Positions 1-11,583 of a DNA stretch of 64,000 nucleotides are shown here, in pieces; positions within the stretch are counted from its first letter, which is position 1; the number at the start of each line of letters is the position of its first letter. Location of the stretch: positions 930,001 through 994,000 of the forward strand of contig NW_026516205.1 of the NCBI RefSeq assembly GCF_025602895.1, read 5' to 3'. Under the pieces are notes generated by a model. That model did not search any database, was not told where the DNA came from, and was given only the letters and a program-made list of their open reading frames with translations. The position numbers were made by a program, and so were the translations under genes. The stretch comes from Polychytrium aggregatum. Lineage: Eukaryota > Chytridiomycota > Chytridiomycetes > Polychytriales.

Positions 1-3000
1 GTGACCGTTATGGCATTTTGATAAGCCGTTCTTGACAACTGTGGGCTGACAATGGCACTCCTCTGGTGCTTGTTCTTCACAATTGGTTGACATATCGAGA
101 ATCAACAGTTTCGATAGTCCGGATGATATAATCAACTCACAAAACTGAAACATGTCGAGGGGCGTGTTACATATCAGTTATAGTGTTTATGAATTGTTTA
201 TAGAATCACAATTCAGTACCCTTTTCCCATTTCCTTCACATCAGCCGCAATATTCTACTTACGCTGATGAGCTGTGGGGTCACTCCATCGACTAGGAGGG
301 CTATATACTTGGTCCTCTGTGAGAGGATTCGGATATTCGTCATGAAGTTCGATTGAGGCTCGTGGTACAGATCCAGATGGAACGAATAGTGGATATGCCC
401 TTCCGCAAACCTATTTTTGAAAGTAGCAGCCATCGTTTCGAAATGTGCCCGTCAATTGATGTGGGTCGCTCAGCATCTTCTCAGCTGGTCTTCTCCAGCT
501 GATTCCGATTGATCAATTCGCTCATTCTTCCATCGAGCACATCCGATATGTATATCCACATGCAAGTCACCACTCTCCCTCAATACATTTCCCAGATTGC
601 AATGCCATCCTCCCCCCGTCTGTGGCCACATCTCTTTGCCATATGGCCCGACTTGTACCACCCCGAGAACTTGTCGATTTCCCATTGCGCCAGCTCGCCC
701 AACGCCGTCACGATTACAATCTGGCATGCTCCCCAGATCTGATACTCACGAGTCACGTGTATCCAAGATTAAGGATATGCTCTTGATTTGCGAAAAGTCC
801 TTCACCGATATCCATGGCAGCTCTGCATGGCTATCTCCCTTGTGTTTGCCGATCTTATTTTATATGTTGTTTCGCGGACTTGTTAGCCCAAAGTTCCCAA
901 AGCTCGATCTATTTCTGTTCAAGTATCGGCTGCTGGTGGTAATTTACCTCAGACTTTCTTGGCTGACTTCGGAGGTTGTCATAGAAAGAGGGAGGTGTTG
1001 TTTTGAATGTAAAGTTGGCATCGGAAATTGCTGCCTCGATTTCGATGTTGGGCAGTTCCGAAAGCAGGACCATGCACTGAAACACGGTTGATCAAGGGAG
1101 AGGGCCGTTAATATCACCGATCGTATCGTTGAAAGTCGTTTTCAATATCCCCTTGGGGTGTTGAATCGATGTGCAGTCGGTTCAATAGAATTCACCGATG
1201 TTGCCCTACCTGGTTGAAGTCGTGATGAATGATCTGATCCCGCAGTTGCGTCAAGATCGCAAGACCGAAGTGTAGACCCACATAGTCTCCGCCAACCAAA
1301 AGGTTATCCCATAGAGGATATATCTTATCCAGTGGGAAGATATCTGGGTTTAAGAGGAGCTCACATGAGTCTTCATTACGTCCACAACCAGTGTTCAATC
1401 TGGATCCCCGTATCTTTTCATTGACTGTAGCTAACTGATACGGCTGTCTTGTCAATGTACCCAGAGCATCGCAAGCTTTCACTTCTTTGCGATCATTCCA
1501 TCGAAATGAACTCTAACTCCCACTCATGGCATCGCCTCGCTTCAATTAAGAACTTACGTGCATACATGGTCATGAACCTAGACAGAATTATGTTATAGGA
1601 GCAGTTCAGAATGAGACATGCGTCAAATAAGAAGCCACACTGGTTTGTAGCTCTTGTCTTACCAAGGAATTGCATACAAGCTCGGCTGCAGGCCAAGTGT
1701 AAGCATATGCAGTGCCAACTCCGGATCGTGAAACGCAATCAACTTGGAAAACACAGTCATGTACCTATATCGATGAGGAGCTTAGGCTGGTGTATCTCAT
1801 CACAAGCTATATGGTTCAAAGTCCAGCTGACGGCTCGAAAGCTTTGTACTCACTTGTTGATTGTGATGGTGTTATCCACAACGAAGAAATCGGACAGAAA
1901 TCGCGATACGAATTCCTTCAAGCAGCTATACGCCAGAGCCTGTGCGTCGTTTTTGCAACTGAGTCGTCATCCTCTGAATGATCCTCGTGGAACCAGTTCT
2001 GTACGCCCTTCCGTAATATGTAATTCGTGCGATCTTGTTTATTTGTAAGAACCTACCTCATCGTGCAAATTCAGGCACAAAAACGGAGCACAAACAGAGT
2101 CGAGTCCTGGATATTCCGGTACAAGCGCATATCAGACGACCCTTCAGAAGTGAACACACTGCTGTATTCTCTCCCTCCAGCTCAGCGACCGGTCATCGGT
2201 ATTCCCGAGTTGACCGGGAGTATTACGATCAAAACCTCGCATGTTTGGGCATGGGTGACACTCAGACCACTATACCTTGCCAATAAACCATCCGGTGCTC
2301 TTCACTCGCCACCCATGCCTTGAGGATGCGCTTGAGTTTTTGGTGGCCAAACGGCGACGCCAATACCTCGTTGTACTATTAGCGTATGAAGTTGCTATCA
2401 GCGATATGGCGGGGGGATAGCAGGTTTCCCTGCAGAGCCTCATACCTGGTGGCATCGTGGAATATCTAGCTCGAGCTGCATCAAAACAGCCCAAAAAAAC
2501 GCGGAGGTCAATCCAGAGGCACTCATGGCAACTCGTTCTTGGGTCGTCGATGTTTCTGAGTCGAGGCTTTTCAATAATCACTCACTTGTCGATCCATTAG
2601 CCCTTCACTATCCTTGTCGATCATATCGTATTCGATTTGAGGATTTCCGCTGATGCCCAGGATGGCAGCCCAAACTCGGTTTCGTACAAGCTTTGTAGAA
2701 CGCTGTGATCAGATAGCGTTGCGAGCCAGTAGGAATCGACTTTCCGATTGTCGCGTCGTACTGAGCGCCATTAACTCGCCAGATTGCTGCTCCACGCACC
2801 ACCCACCACATACCGCCGGGATTCCGATTGTGGCTTCCTCAATGATTCGTCTTTGAGAATGGGGATATTCGGCGAGATGGCGATTAAACATCACAATGAG
2901 TCTCGCTTGGTGGCTTGGATCACGCTGCTTCTCCGTCAACTGACTGCTTCGTTTTGTCCAGTAATCTGGAGCCTCCAGAAGAGACTGGGCCCATCGCTGA

Positions 3001-5219
3001 ACATTTCTTCCCTCGATACTCTTGTAATAGAGGCCCAGGTCATCCATGGCGGCGAGTCCCTTTGGTAGAGAAGGCTGGGTAGTTGTGGCCAACTTTTCGG
3101 CCAGAGGCTCAAGCGGGAAAATGCAGATTGAGTCGGAAAACAGCGGGGCGACATCTGTGAGCGATAATATGTCCTCGACGTCGTCTTTGATTCTAATGAC
3201 TTGTGGAAGGCGATTGATAGCGCTCGTCGAGATGCCATTTCTCTTCACCACTGGGATATCGAGGATTCCCCCGGCCAAGATCCAGAGATGAAAAATCTGA
3301 TAGAGACTGAAACTGGACAAGAGCCTTTCCGTGTCCGAGAGAACGGCGTTCGAATTGCCAGAAGCATCACTGTCTTCCTGGAGCAAAGGCAAGTGCGGGT
3401 GCAGATGCCAGCCCGTCAACGAGGGTGTCGGTGGCACTTGAGGCAGACCAATAAACACTGGGTGGCCCAGTAGCTGTCGGAAATCGGGTCTATCCTCGAC
3501 CGAAACGACAAGACAGCTCTGGATAAAATGAAGCAACTCGGGATGCTCTGAAACAGTGACGCTTGCTTGTCTTGGCAAAGCCTCTGTAGCAATCTCGGAG
3601 TCGAGTTTCCACTGCGAGATATAATCGACCCAGTCCTTGAGCTGGCCCGATGTCAAACCGAGCTGCTCTGGTGCTGTTACCACGTTCATACTCAGCATCT
3701 CAAGGGCGAGGATGCCAAGCGACCAAACATCTGCCTATAAAAGTGAAGTCGAAAGAGAGGGAGGAGCGGTCAGCAGAATCATGATGCTCACAATTTCTGT
3801 GCTGCTTGCATAGATTTCGTCGGTTTTGCAGCACAATCCCATGCGTGGTTTGAGTGAAGGACACGTTGAGTGACTCTCTCGGAAACCATCACTGGAGTTG
3901 GGAAATAGGGCCAGATTGCCTCGCATGGAGCCTGTTGTATTTCTCGCGTATGGCACTGATGGCGGAAAGCCAGTGAAACCGCCCGCGAGACCACAACAAC
4001 AGTAATCGTTTCTTCCACTCATCAACCGACTTAGTTCCTCCGACCATACCTTGGCAGACGATCGATACAAAGATTCTTGGTCACCGATGAGCACTTCCGG
4101 GGGTAGATAAGGGGGATACCTTTGCGACAGAGCCACGGCGCAAGCGATTATGGGTATTAAGGATACCCGCCGGGTTATCGAACAGGATTCGCAAATGTGA
4201 TTGCGTGCGTTCAAGTGCGACCGGCAGAGATCCTCACCCAATCGGAAAGGATGCATCTCTTCCACAGTCCGTCATGCAATATAGACCGTAGTTGAATAGT
4301 CGAACAGAGTCCTGTGGTGGCGTGGGTTCAGCAATTACATGGAAGATATGCCAAGGCACTCCTTGCACAAACTGTGGACGCAAGAAGTGTTTCAGAAGAG
4401 TGGATGATAGACGATGATACTGACATGCTCATCGAGAAGCACATTTTTCAAGCACAGATTGCGGTGGACAATGCCCCGCTCAGCCAAGAAGCAGAGGGCC
4501 TCAAGTATTTGTCTGATCCATGTGATAACTTTCTTGATGTCAACTTGGGGGCTGTAGATTCAAGTGATGCCAGAGAATGTATACGAATATCATTGTTAAT
4601 CAACGACCCACACTGGCAAAGCCAAAAGTTGCGTCGAAACAGAGACAAGCAGCGGTGTTTGTAGCGAGACTGGGATAGCGATCGATGGAGGGACACACCT
4701 CTCCGTGAGGCGGCGATGAACCGAGTTTTTATGGAAGGAGCTGACGACGTAGATCTGCCCTTGAGGGATCAGTGTTGACCAGAGCGTTGACATGAGCGAA
4801 ATATTCGTCAGCCTGGCGGCTGATCGGCACAAGTCTCATCGGCATCGTCGGCACTCAATACGACCGATACACGCGGAACCATCACTCAGACGAAAGCATA
4901 GCAGCGTCATGTGAATCAGGTGGGATGCAAAACCTCGGTGTTTCTTCACAATGTCGACGTATTCGCAGAGAAAGGGCCCGTTGGCTGACGCTCGCTTCAG
5001 GGCTTGGAACTGGCCAAAGATTTTCGCAAGGGGGGTATACGTCGAGACTGGCGTGGGAGCAGGGGGGCTGGGATTTCCGGGGCCACTGGTGTCATCAGAA
5101 GGATCGGCCGATCCCCTCGGAGCAGACTGGGACTTGTCGGCAGGGAAAAAGGATATGGCAGCCAGGACCGAGGTGGGCGGCTGCTGGCTCTGGAATGTAG
5201 CGGCTCGGAGTCCAAACAT
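1..5219 (-). CDS. TBCK: TBCK: pseudokinase-TBC-rhodanese protein (3' end off the window)
   Basis: Model: complement(join(<1..144,263..410,750..838,948..1076,1210..1343,1558..1577,1663..1764,1854..1939,2057..2106,2276..2375,2446..2475,2586..2690,2814..3734,4050..4119,4238..4311,4425..4551,4699..4759,4934..5219)), 892 codons to the edge, close to the roughly 890 residues of animal TBCK. All exon phases match. The N-terminal kinase-like domain has HRN (145-147) for the catalytic HRD and NYG (165-167) for DFG, so it is a pseudokinase. ADVWSLGIL opens the 921-nt exon. The TBC domain holds the Arg finger in LELDIPR (R555) and the Gln finger in YWQ (Q591). A C-terminal rhodanese-like domain (from about 770; [17 protein letters not shown]) shows no active-site Cys. 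TBCK belongs to the FERRY endosome/mRNA transport complex in animals and is linked to mTOR and Rab signalling; its role here is inferred. The join at 410/750 is the least certain. Confidence 0.93.
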
Positions 5220-5996
5220 GGCTCTTGGTGGGAGCAAAGCAAAGCGAAGCGACGGGTTCGGGAAACGACGCAGTGGATTGAGGCTGGATGGCAAGGGGCG
5301 GATGTGGGCAGATTTGTTTGGAGATGGCGAGGCGGATCAGCAGAAGCCAGGGTTGGGTTGGGCGTGGGTGAGTTGGAGTGGGGTCAAACCAAACACAACC
5401 GCTGCGCCAGAGTGATGGAGCGAGAGAGAGCGAACCGCAATGGTGCGCAGAGAAACCAACGGAGATTCGTCCTGGTCGCCTCACCACGTGGATAGCAGAC
5501 TGGAATCGACCTGGCTGAACGACTTCGATCGGCGCTTGCGGTGCTGTGAGAGGTTGCGGTGCTACTCTCTGCTTCCTCTCTCATCCCAGGCACGCCTTCT
5601 CGCCCCGGCTTGCAGCGACAGCATCTGCAGCGACTCGCTGGTGCCTGTCCTGCCCACTCACTTCATGCATCTCCATGCATCTTCTGCTGACGCTGGACAC
5701 CCCGGGGAAATGCCTCGCACCACTCGGCCATTGCTGGCCGAGCGCATGATACCGTATGAAATGATATCAGATCATATGTGATCCAACTGCAGCGTGCGTG
5801 TCGGAAAGAGGCGGTGTGTCCCATTGGCTGTTCAACCCGCCGGGCCAGCGTCGCCAGCCGCAGACCGCGTAGAGTTGCCGTCCCAACTCACCCAAGCCGC
5901 ACCAACCCAACACCACACCCAATTCCACACCCAGCACCACCGCTTCCTCCTTCCTCCATCAGCTTATCCTCATTCTGTCCCGCCCAAGTGTCCTCT
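5220..5996. promoter_or_regulatory. Divergent intergenic region TBCK/NDE
   Basis: A 777-bp gap separates two start codons pointing away from each other, so it should hold both promoters. An inverted CCAAT box (ATTGG, 5823-5827) lies about 170 bp before the NDE start. The last 130 bases before that start are C/T/A-rich with many CACC and TCC runs, as in many fungal 5' leaders. No conserved reading frame was recognised in it. Confidence 0.5.
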
Positions 5997-8900
5997 ATGA
6001 TGCTCCGTGCCCGTTCTGCCCTTTCGGCCTCATCCCTCCGTCCTGCTCTGCGACAGACGCCTGTTGCCTGGCTCGTCTACACCCCCGCTTGCCGCTCCTT
6101 CCATGCCTCTCGGGCTCGGGTTGCCACCCTTGCCTCGCCTCGCATGTGGGCTGCTGGGGCAGTGGCCTTGGGCGCCGCCGCCCTGCTATCGCTCAACTCG
6201 GTCGCCAGCGATTCGCCCTCCCAATCGCCTGCCTTGCTGGGGACCGAGAGCACCGGACCTGATGGCATCCCCATCGCTACGAATTGGATCCAAGATCCGC
6301 AAAAGCCTCTGCTCGTTGTCCTGGGCTCGGGATGGGGCGCTACCTCCCTGCTCAAGGTGTGTTCTCCCGGATCTGTGTCATGCAGACTTTTCCCGCTCCT
6401 ATGCTCTTGATGTGGATGCCGGTTTGGGCGGTTGACCAGGGCTGGGAAGGGAGTCCGTCGACGTCGATGGAGGATGTCGACCCCCGCCGCAATTTCTCTC
6501 TGCGTTGGTCAAGCACTGGCCATTCAATCCCATCTCTGCGACTGCTCATCCTCTACGCTCGCATGCACTGACGGCCCCTGCCAACGCACAGGAGCTCGAG
6601 CCTGGTGCTTACAACACCCTGGTGATCTCTCCAACCAACTGTGAGTTCCGTTCCTGCATGATCTTCCGTTGCCATCAAACTCATCTGCAGCTGCTGGTCC
6701 ACGCATACCATCTGACACTATTGATTGTCCATGTCTTTGTCAGATTTCCTGTTCACTCCCTTGCTCCCCGAGGTGAGTCAGGGGCTCTTTCCCAAGCACT
6801 TACAGCTCAACCGCTACCTGACACATGTCACCCAGGCCTTCCCAGCCCGAGCTCTAATACCATCATCATCATCATCATCGTCGTCGTCGTCGTTGTCGTC
6901 TTTGATAGGCAACTACAGGAACAGTCGAGACTCGCAGCCTGATGGAAAGCATCCGTCGCATCTGCCAACGAGTCCGCGCGACATACTTTGAAGCACACGC
7001 TTATGACGTTGATGTCCAGCGGAAACTTGTTCTCGTCGAAGTCGATGATTCCATCGCGGTATGCATCGCGTGCACTCCGCCACCATCACATCGTCATCGC
7101 GTTGCCGTGAAGCTGTCATCCCATTGCCGCGGGATTGCCATCGCCATGAGGCATGTGAATCCTCCATCGACTAATATTCTCCTCTCTCATCAACCATGAC
7201 AATGCCCCTGTGCCCTGTTGGTTGGATGTTGCCTCCATGTCGACAGGACCAAGCTGTCAAGCGGAGGTTCTATGTCCCCTATGATCGTTTGGTGGTTGCC
7301 GTTGGTGCCCAAAACAACACCTTTGGCATCCCTGGTGTCTCTGAGAACTGCAACTTTCTCAAATCCATCAAGGATGCCCGCGCGATCCGAGCCAAAATGA
7401 TGGATTTGTTTGAACACGCTGCTCTTCCAACCACGACCGAGGCTGAACGAAAGGCATGTGCATTCTTGGCATGTCCCTTTCGTGTGGACCTGCTTCTGCC
7501 ATCCATCACGATATCCTCATACCACCTAGCCCCTAAAACACAGAGGTATCCGTGCTGGACTGTAGAGCCCCCAGCATGTTGTTAACTGTCTGACACGTCT
7601 TCGTATCCCTTCACTCTCTCAGAAATTCTTGAGCTTTGTCGTCGCCGGAGGTGGTCCGACCGGCGTCGAGTATGCAGCCGGTGGGTGCATACATCCGGCA
7701 TGGTGTAGACGCAGTCGATTGTGCTATGGCACTACAGATTACGAAGGCATTGGGATCCTCGCCCTCGCCCGCTTACTCGCTTTTTGGGGCCACTCACACG
7801 AGTTACTGTTTCTGCATCCAATATCCAGAGCTCTCGGACTTCCTGCACGAAGATCTCATCAAGTTTTTCCCCGATCTCGTCCGCAACGATGTCAGCATCA
7901 CCGTCATCCAAAGTGCCGACCACATCCTCAACACTTACTCGAAAGGTAACGGGAGTGCAGCCCTTGATCCAGTCGCCATCGGTGTTTCTGAGGTTGGCCT
8001 GGTGCGCATATCCTTTGCTGCGACCCGATTTCGGCAACAAGTCTCCGCCCTTAACCTGTCGATCGAATAGCCATTTCAGAGTTTGCCGAGCAAAAGTTTA
8101 AGCGCCAGAGCATCAATGTTGTTACCAATGCTCGCGTGACCCGAGTCAACAGCGACACCATCGAATACAAGCTCAAGAAGCCCCAGGCCGGAGGCCCGGA
8201 ATCCATCGAGTAGGTGACACTGGCCGGTCCATATTGACGTCCCGTTCGTAGCCTTGGAACGATACAAATCATCCTGGGCAGAGCCATAATATTATCGGCA
8301 CAGCAGGCCAGACTCGATACGCCACTCTGCTCGTATCTGTGGGCGCCGTCCGAGTTTTTACCCAATTAGCGGTCGCTCGACCAACTGACCATCCCTTCTG
8401 CGCCACTCCCGCTTCCCAGGCTACCCTACGGCATGTGCGTCTGGAGCACTGGAATTGGAATGAAGCCTATCACCAAAAGACTCACTTCGTCCATTTCAGA
8501 GCAAAAGAACTCCAAGGCTCTGCTTGTGGATACGCGACTCAGGCTCTTGGGTGGTGCGGGTGTCTATGCGTAAGTGTGCGCAGTTTCGAGCAATTACTGC
8601 TTGTCCTTGCCTCACCGGCGCCGGACTGTTGGCACCTGTCGGCAACGCCGCGCTCTTCGCATCGCTTCACGAGAGTCATGACCATGCTATCCTATCCCAT
8701 CAACAGTCTAGGTGATTGTGCCACAATTGAAACTCCGCAAATGCTCAAGCTTGTCAATGAACACTACCAAAAAACTGGCCGCGATCTCTGGAGCTACGGC
8801 GAGTTTAAAGAGGTATTTCAACTCTCCCCCCCCCTCTTCTGAAACGGATCGCGTCTCGTCTCAGAGTTGACTCGGTGGTCGTCACTGTCTGTGCTCTGTT

Positions 8901-9779
8901 TGCATCGATCGATCAACGCCGATAGACCTGGCATTTGCTGAGAATCGAATACCGGTGCATTGCTCGTGTCTGTAAATGTACTTTTAGGTCGCCGACGAGC
9001 TCGTTGAGCGATATCCACAAACCGCCGTTCACTTGGGCCAGTGCACTCCTGAAGATTTTGAGAAGCTTGATCTGGACCACAACGGTCGTCTGGATCGCGA
9101 TGAGATCAAGGTTCGTTGACGACTTGCGTTCTCCTTGCGGGTGGCCCTCGGAGTGTGTATTCGGTTGGCTCAGCGATACGCTCGACAAGGCAAAGAAGCC
9201 ATACGGTTAGGGAATCGCCCCCTCCCCACCCCGTTTGGCTGGAGCAGTGGGCACGATTGCAGCGTCCCGGTTGCCAGAGGGCACAGACTATGGATTGCTT
9301 AGAATTGAAACATCAGAAGCAACCATGTCGGGCTTATTTATCAACGACCTTTTGATGAGGCTCCGAGGGATTTTCTGACCCGTGTCGTTCTCGCTCCGAA
9401 ACAGAAATGGCTCGATGACGTCAACAACCACCTGACGTCGCTCGCGCCAACCGCCCAGGTGGCGTCGCAGCAGGGCGCCTATCTGGCACATCAGCTGAAC
9501 CAGCTCTCCCTCATCCCGCGTGAAACCTGGGATCACTACGAAAACACAAAGCTCAAGCCTTTCCGATACCGCCATTTTGGCAGCTTCTCCTACGTGGGAC
9601 ATGGTAAGAAAGCATCCGCTACTTTCGCAAGGGACTCTGGCCCATGCCCGATTTCTGTCGATACCGGCACCATGCAGGTTCCCTTCTGATATGGGCAGCA
9701 AAGGGGCCGAAGCGCTGTTGAGCCCCATGCGCACATCCATGCAGGCCTCGTCTTCTCACATGATTGATTGTGATGTCCG

Positions 9780-9852
<73 letters not shown>

Positions 9853-10211
9853 GCAATTCATCGTAGACAATGCTGTGCTGGACCTTCAAAATGTGTGGTC
9901 GTCCGTTGGCCACATCAATGGCGTGGGCGCCTACTTCCTGTGGCGCGGTGCTTACTTGAGCGAGCAAGTGTCGCTTCGAACCCGAGCCCTTATCGGTTTT
10001 GACTGGGTCAAGAAGCAGCTCTTTGGAAGGTATGATCAGATATATCTGTTGCTCAAGGGAATGGTTGGTGGGGCCAAGGACAGTTCGCCCGGCCCTTTTG
10101 ACCAGGGAAGTAGAGGGGATCCGGTTGACTTTGTCTCTGTCTTTGCCGGTGCAACTTTTTAACAAACCAGTATTTCGTTGCATCACACGCAGAGATATCA
10201 CCCGATCCTGA
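5997..10211 (+). CDS. nde1: External alternative NADH:ubiquinone oxidoreductase with EF-hand
   Basis: Model: join(5997..6356,6592..6640,6744..6772,6909..7058,7247..7453,7623..7680,7829..7945,8071..8209,8420..8569,8707..8812,8988..9110,9405..9603,9867..10029,10193..10211), 622 residues. This type II flavoenzyme oxidises cytosolic NADH and reduces ubiquinone at the mitochondrial inner membrane without pumping protons. Seen: an Arg/Ser-rich presequence (1-45), a hydrophobic anchor (about 48-66), the FAD-binding glycine motif VVLGSGWGA (108-115), the second Rossmann motif VVAGGGPTGVE (271-281), and the C-terminal family ending FGRDITRS. A single EF-hand loop D-L-D-H-N-G-R-L-D-R-D-E (483-494) sits between the FAD and C-terminal parts, as in calcium-sensitive fungal and plant NDB/NDE enzymes. 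Intron 5 (7454-7622) starts with GC rather than GT. Two starting Met codons are adjacent (5997, 6000). Confidence 0.95.
6861..6900 (+). repeat. (CAT)n/(CGT)n trinucleotide tract in NDE intron 3
   Basis: A run of CAT then CGT triplets ends a few bases before the acceptor at 6907-6908. It lies within the intron, so it does not code. Confidence 0.8.
9781..9852 (+). repeat. (TCACTC)12 hexanucleotide tract in NDE intron 12
   Basis: Twelve perfect TCACTC copies fill the 3' part of intron 12 (9604-9866) and stop 14 bases before the acceptor. They therefore sit where the polypyrimidine tract would be expected. Confidence 0.95.
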
Positions 10212-11583
10212 GCGGATCATGTGCTTCTCAAGGGGCTTTGTAGATGTACAAACAAGTGCGCTGTCGTTCCTGTCTTCATGTGGTCAATGTGGGGTCTTGT
10301 GTCGGTAACTGGGGGGGGGGAGTCAACCAGCGTCGATACGGCTGTTATCCCAGAGCTCTTCTCCGACTGTGGCGGTCTATTTCCTTCGTCTTTGCACAAA
10401 GTCTTCGATTTTCAAATCCTCAAGTCTCATTTTCTGCAAACGGCTGTCTGTCTGTGGGGCTCAGCCGCCTCGCACTCTTGCACATTCTCGCAGTCTCTTT
10501 CCTTCTCTCTCTCGATCTCTCATTCAGTATTCGATCTGCTTCAAAGAGCATCCGCATTATTTCTGGGGCAGGCGCCCTGATCCGTTGTGCATTTGCAATC
10601 TTTCTCGCGCAAGTTTCTGGCATCATATCTGGACCGCAATATACATGTGCCGCCCCCCTTCCGTTCTGAGCCCTTCCCTTTTCTCCCCAGACCAGAACCA
10701 TATTCTTTTCGTTGGCAGCTGTTGTTCTATATTGGGTTACGGATGGGATCCCACAGAGCCAACAAAAGAGCATATTCGAGAGAGAGAAAATAGATGGCAA
10801 GAGAAGAGAGAAAAAAGGCAAGGGAGCACGCAATGCAGGATGATTTCCATGGATATCAACGACAGTATTGCCGCCGCGAGTGCGGTTGTGAAATGAAGAA
10901 AAGGCTAGGTTTGTCCGCCATTTTCGGGTGCGATGCGAGCAGGTAGGTATGCAAGAGGATTCTCCCCTCACAGGAACGGGATATTTTGGTTGGTAGCAAC
11001 CGGATATGAAGTTGTCCAAGACAAAAAGTGGCCTTCAGTCCGAGCAGCGGGACATGCGCGGGACCAAAGCATCGACCGAGAGAGAGAGATAGATGGAGAA
11101 GGAAGGAACCAAAACACAGGAGGAGTATATAGAGGGAGAGAGAGAGCGAGCGAGAGAGAGAGAAAAAGGGTGGTATTTTGAACATACATACAGGGCAGAG
11201 AAAAACACATGGGCATGGAGTAAACTCCGTATTGGGATGATATCAACAAATGATGGGATGGTCGCAATGGATGATGGTCGCAATGGATGATGGTCGCAAT
11301 GGATGATGTCGATGGATGAGCGGTGAGAGAGCGGCGAGCTGTAGGATGTGTAGTTCTAGCAGAGATGGGAGAGAGATCAATAGAAGCGGAAAGGCAAGCG
11401 ATAAACAATAAATAGGATGGAAAAAGGTGCGGTTCGATAGAGCATAAATAGAGGCGTTTGGGTCGGGGCGAGTGCGCTATAGATCATGGGTAGCAAGGCA
11501 CAACTTGTTGATTGAGGGGTCCGTTTTGACGAGATCGTTGTCTGGCCCACATGATTCACATACGAAGGACAGCTTCGTCTCCT
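10212..11583. other. Convergent intergenic region, no gene seen
   Basis: This 1.37-kb stretch lies between the stop of the NADH dehydrogenase and the stop of the RRM gene on the opposite strand, so it should hold two 3' UTRs. It contains CT/GA-rich runs (for example about 11080-11165) and a 16-nt tandem repeat at 11257-11315. Open frames here are short and low-complexity; none resembles a known family. Confidence 0.6.
11257..11315. repeat. 16-nt tandem repeat
   Basis: The unit ATGATGGTCGCAATGG occurs in about three copies (a partial one at 11257-11270, then 11271-11286 and 11287-11302), followed by a degenerate fourth. It lies downstream of the RRM gene stop on the minus strand. Confidence 0.85.

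Noticed and set aside
9764-10162. Frame with a Ser-His repeat
   Set aside because: The repeat is in NDE intron 12; the real exon starts at 9867 with DNAVLDLQ.
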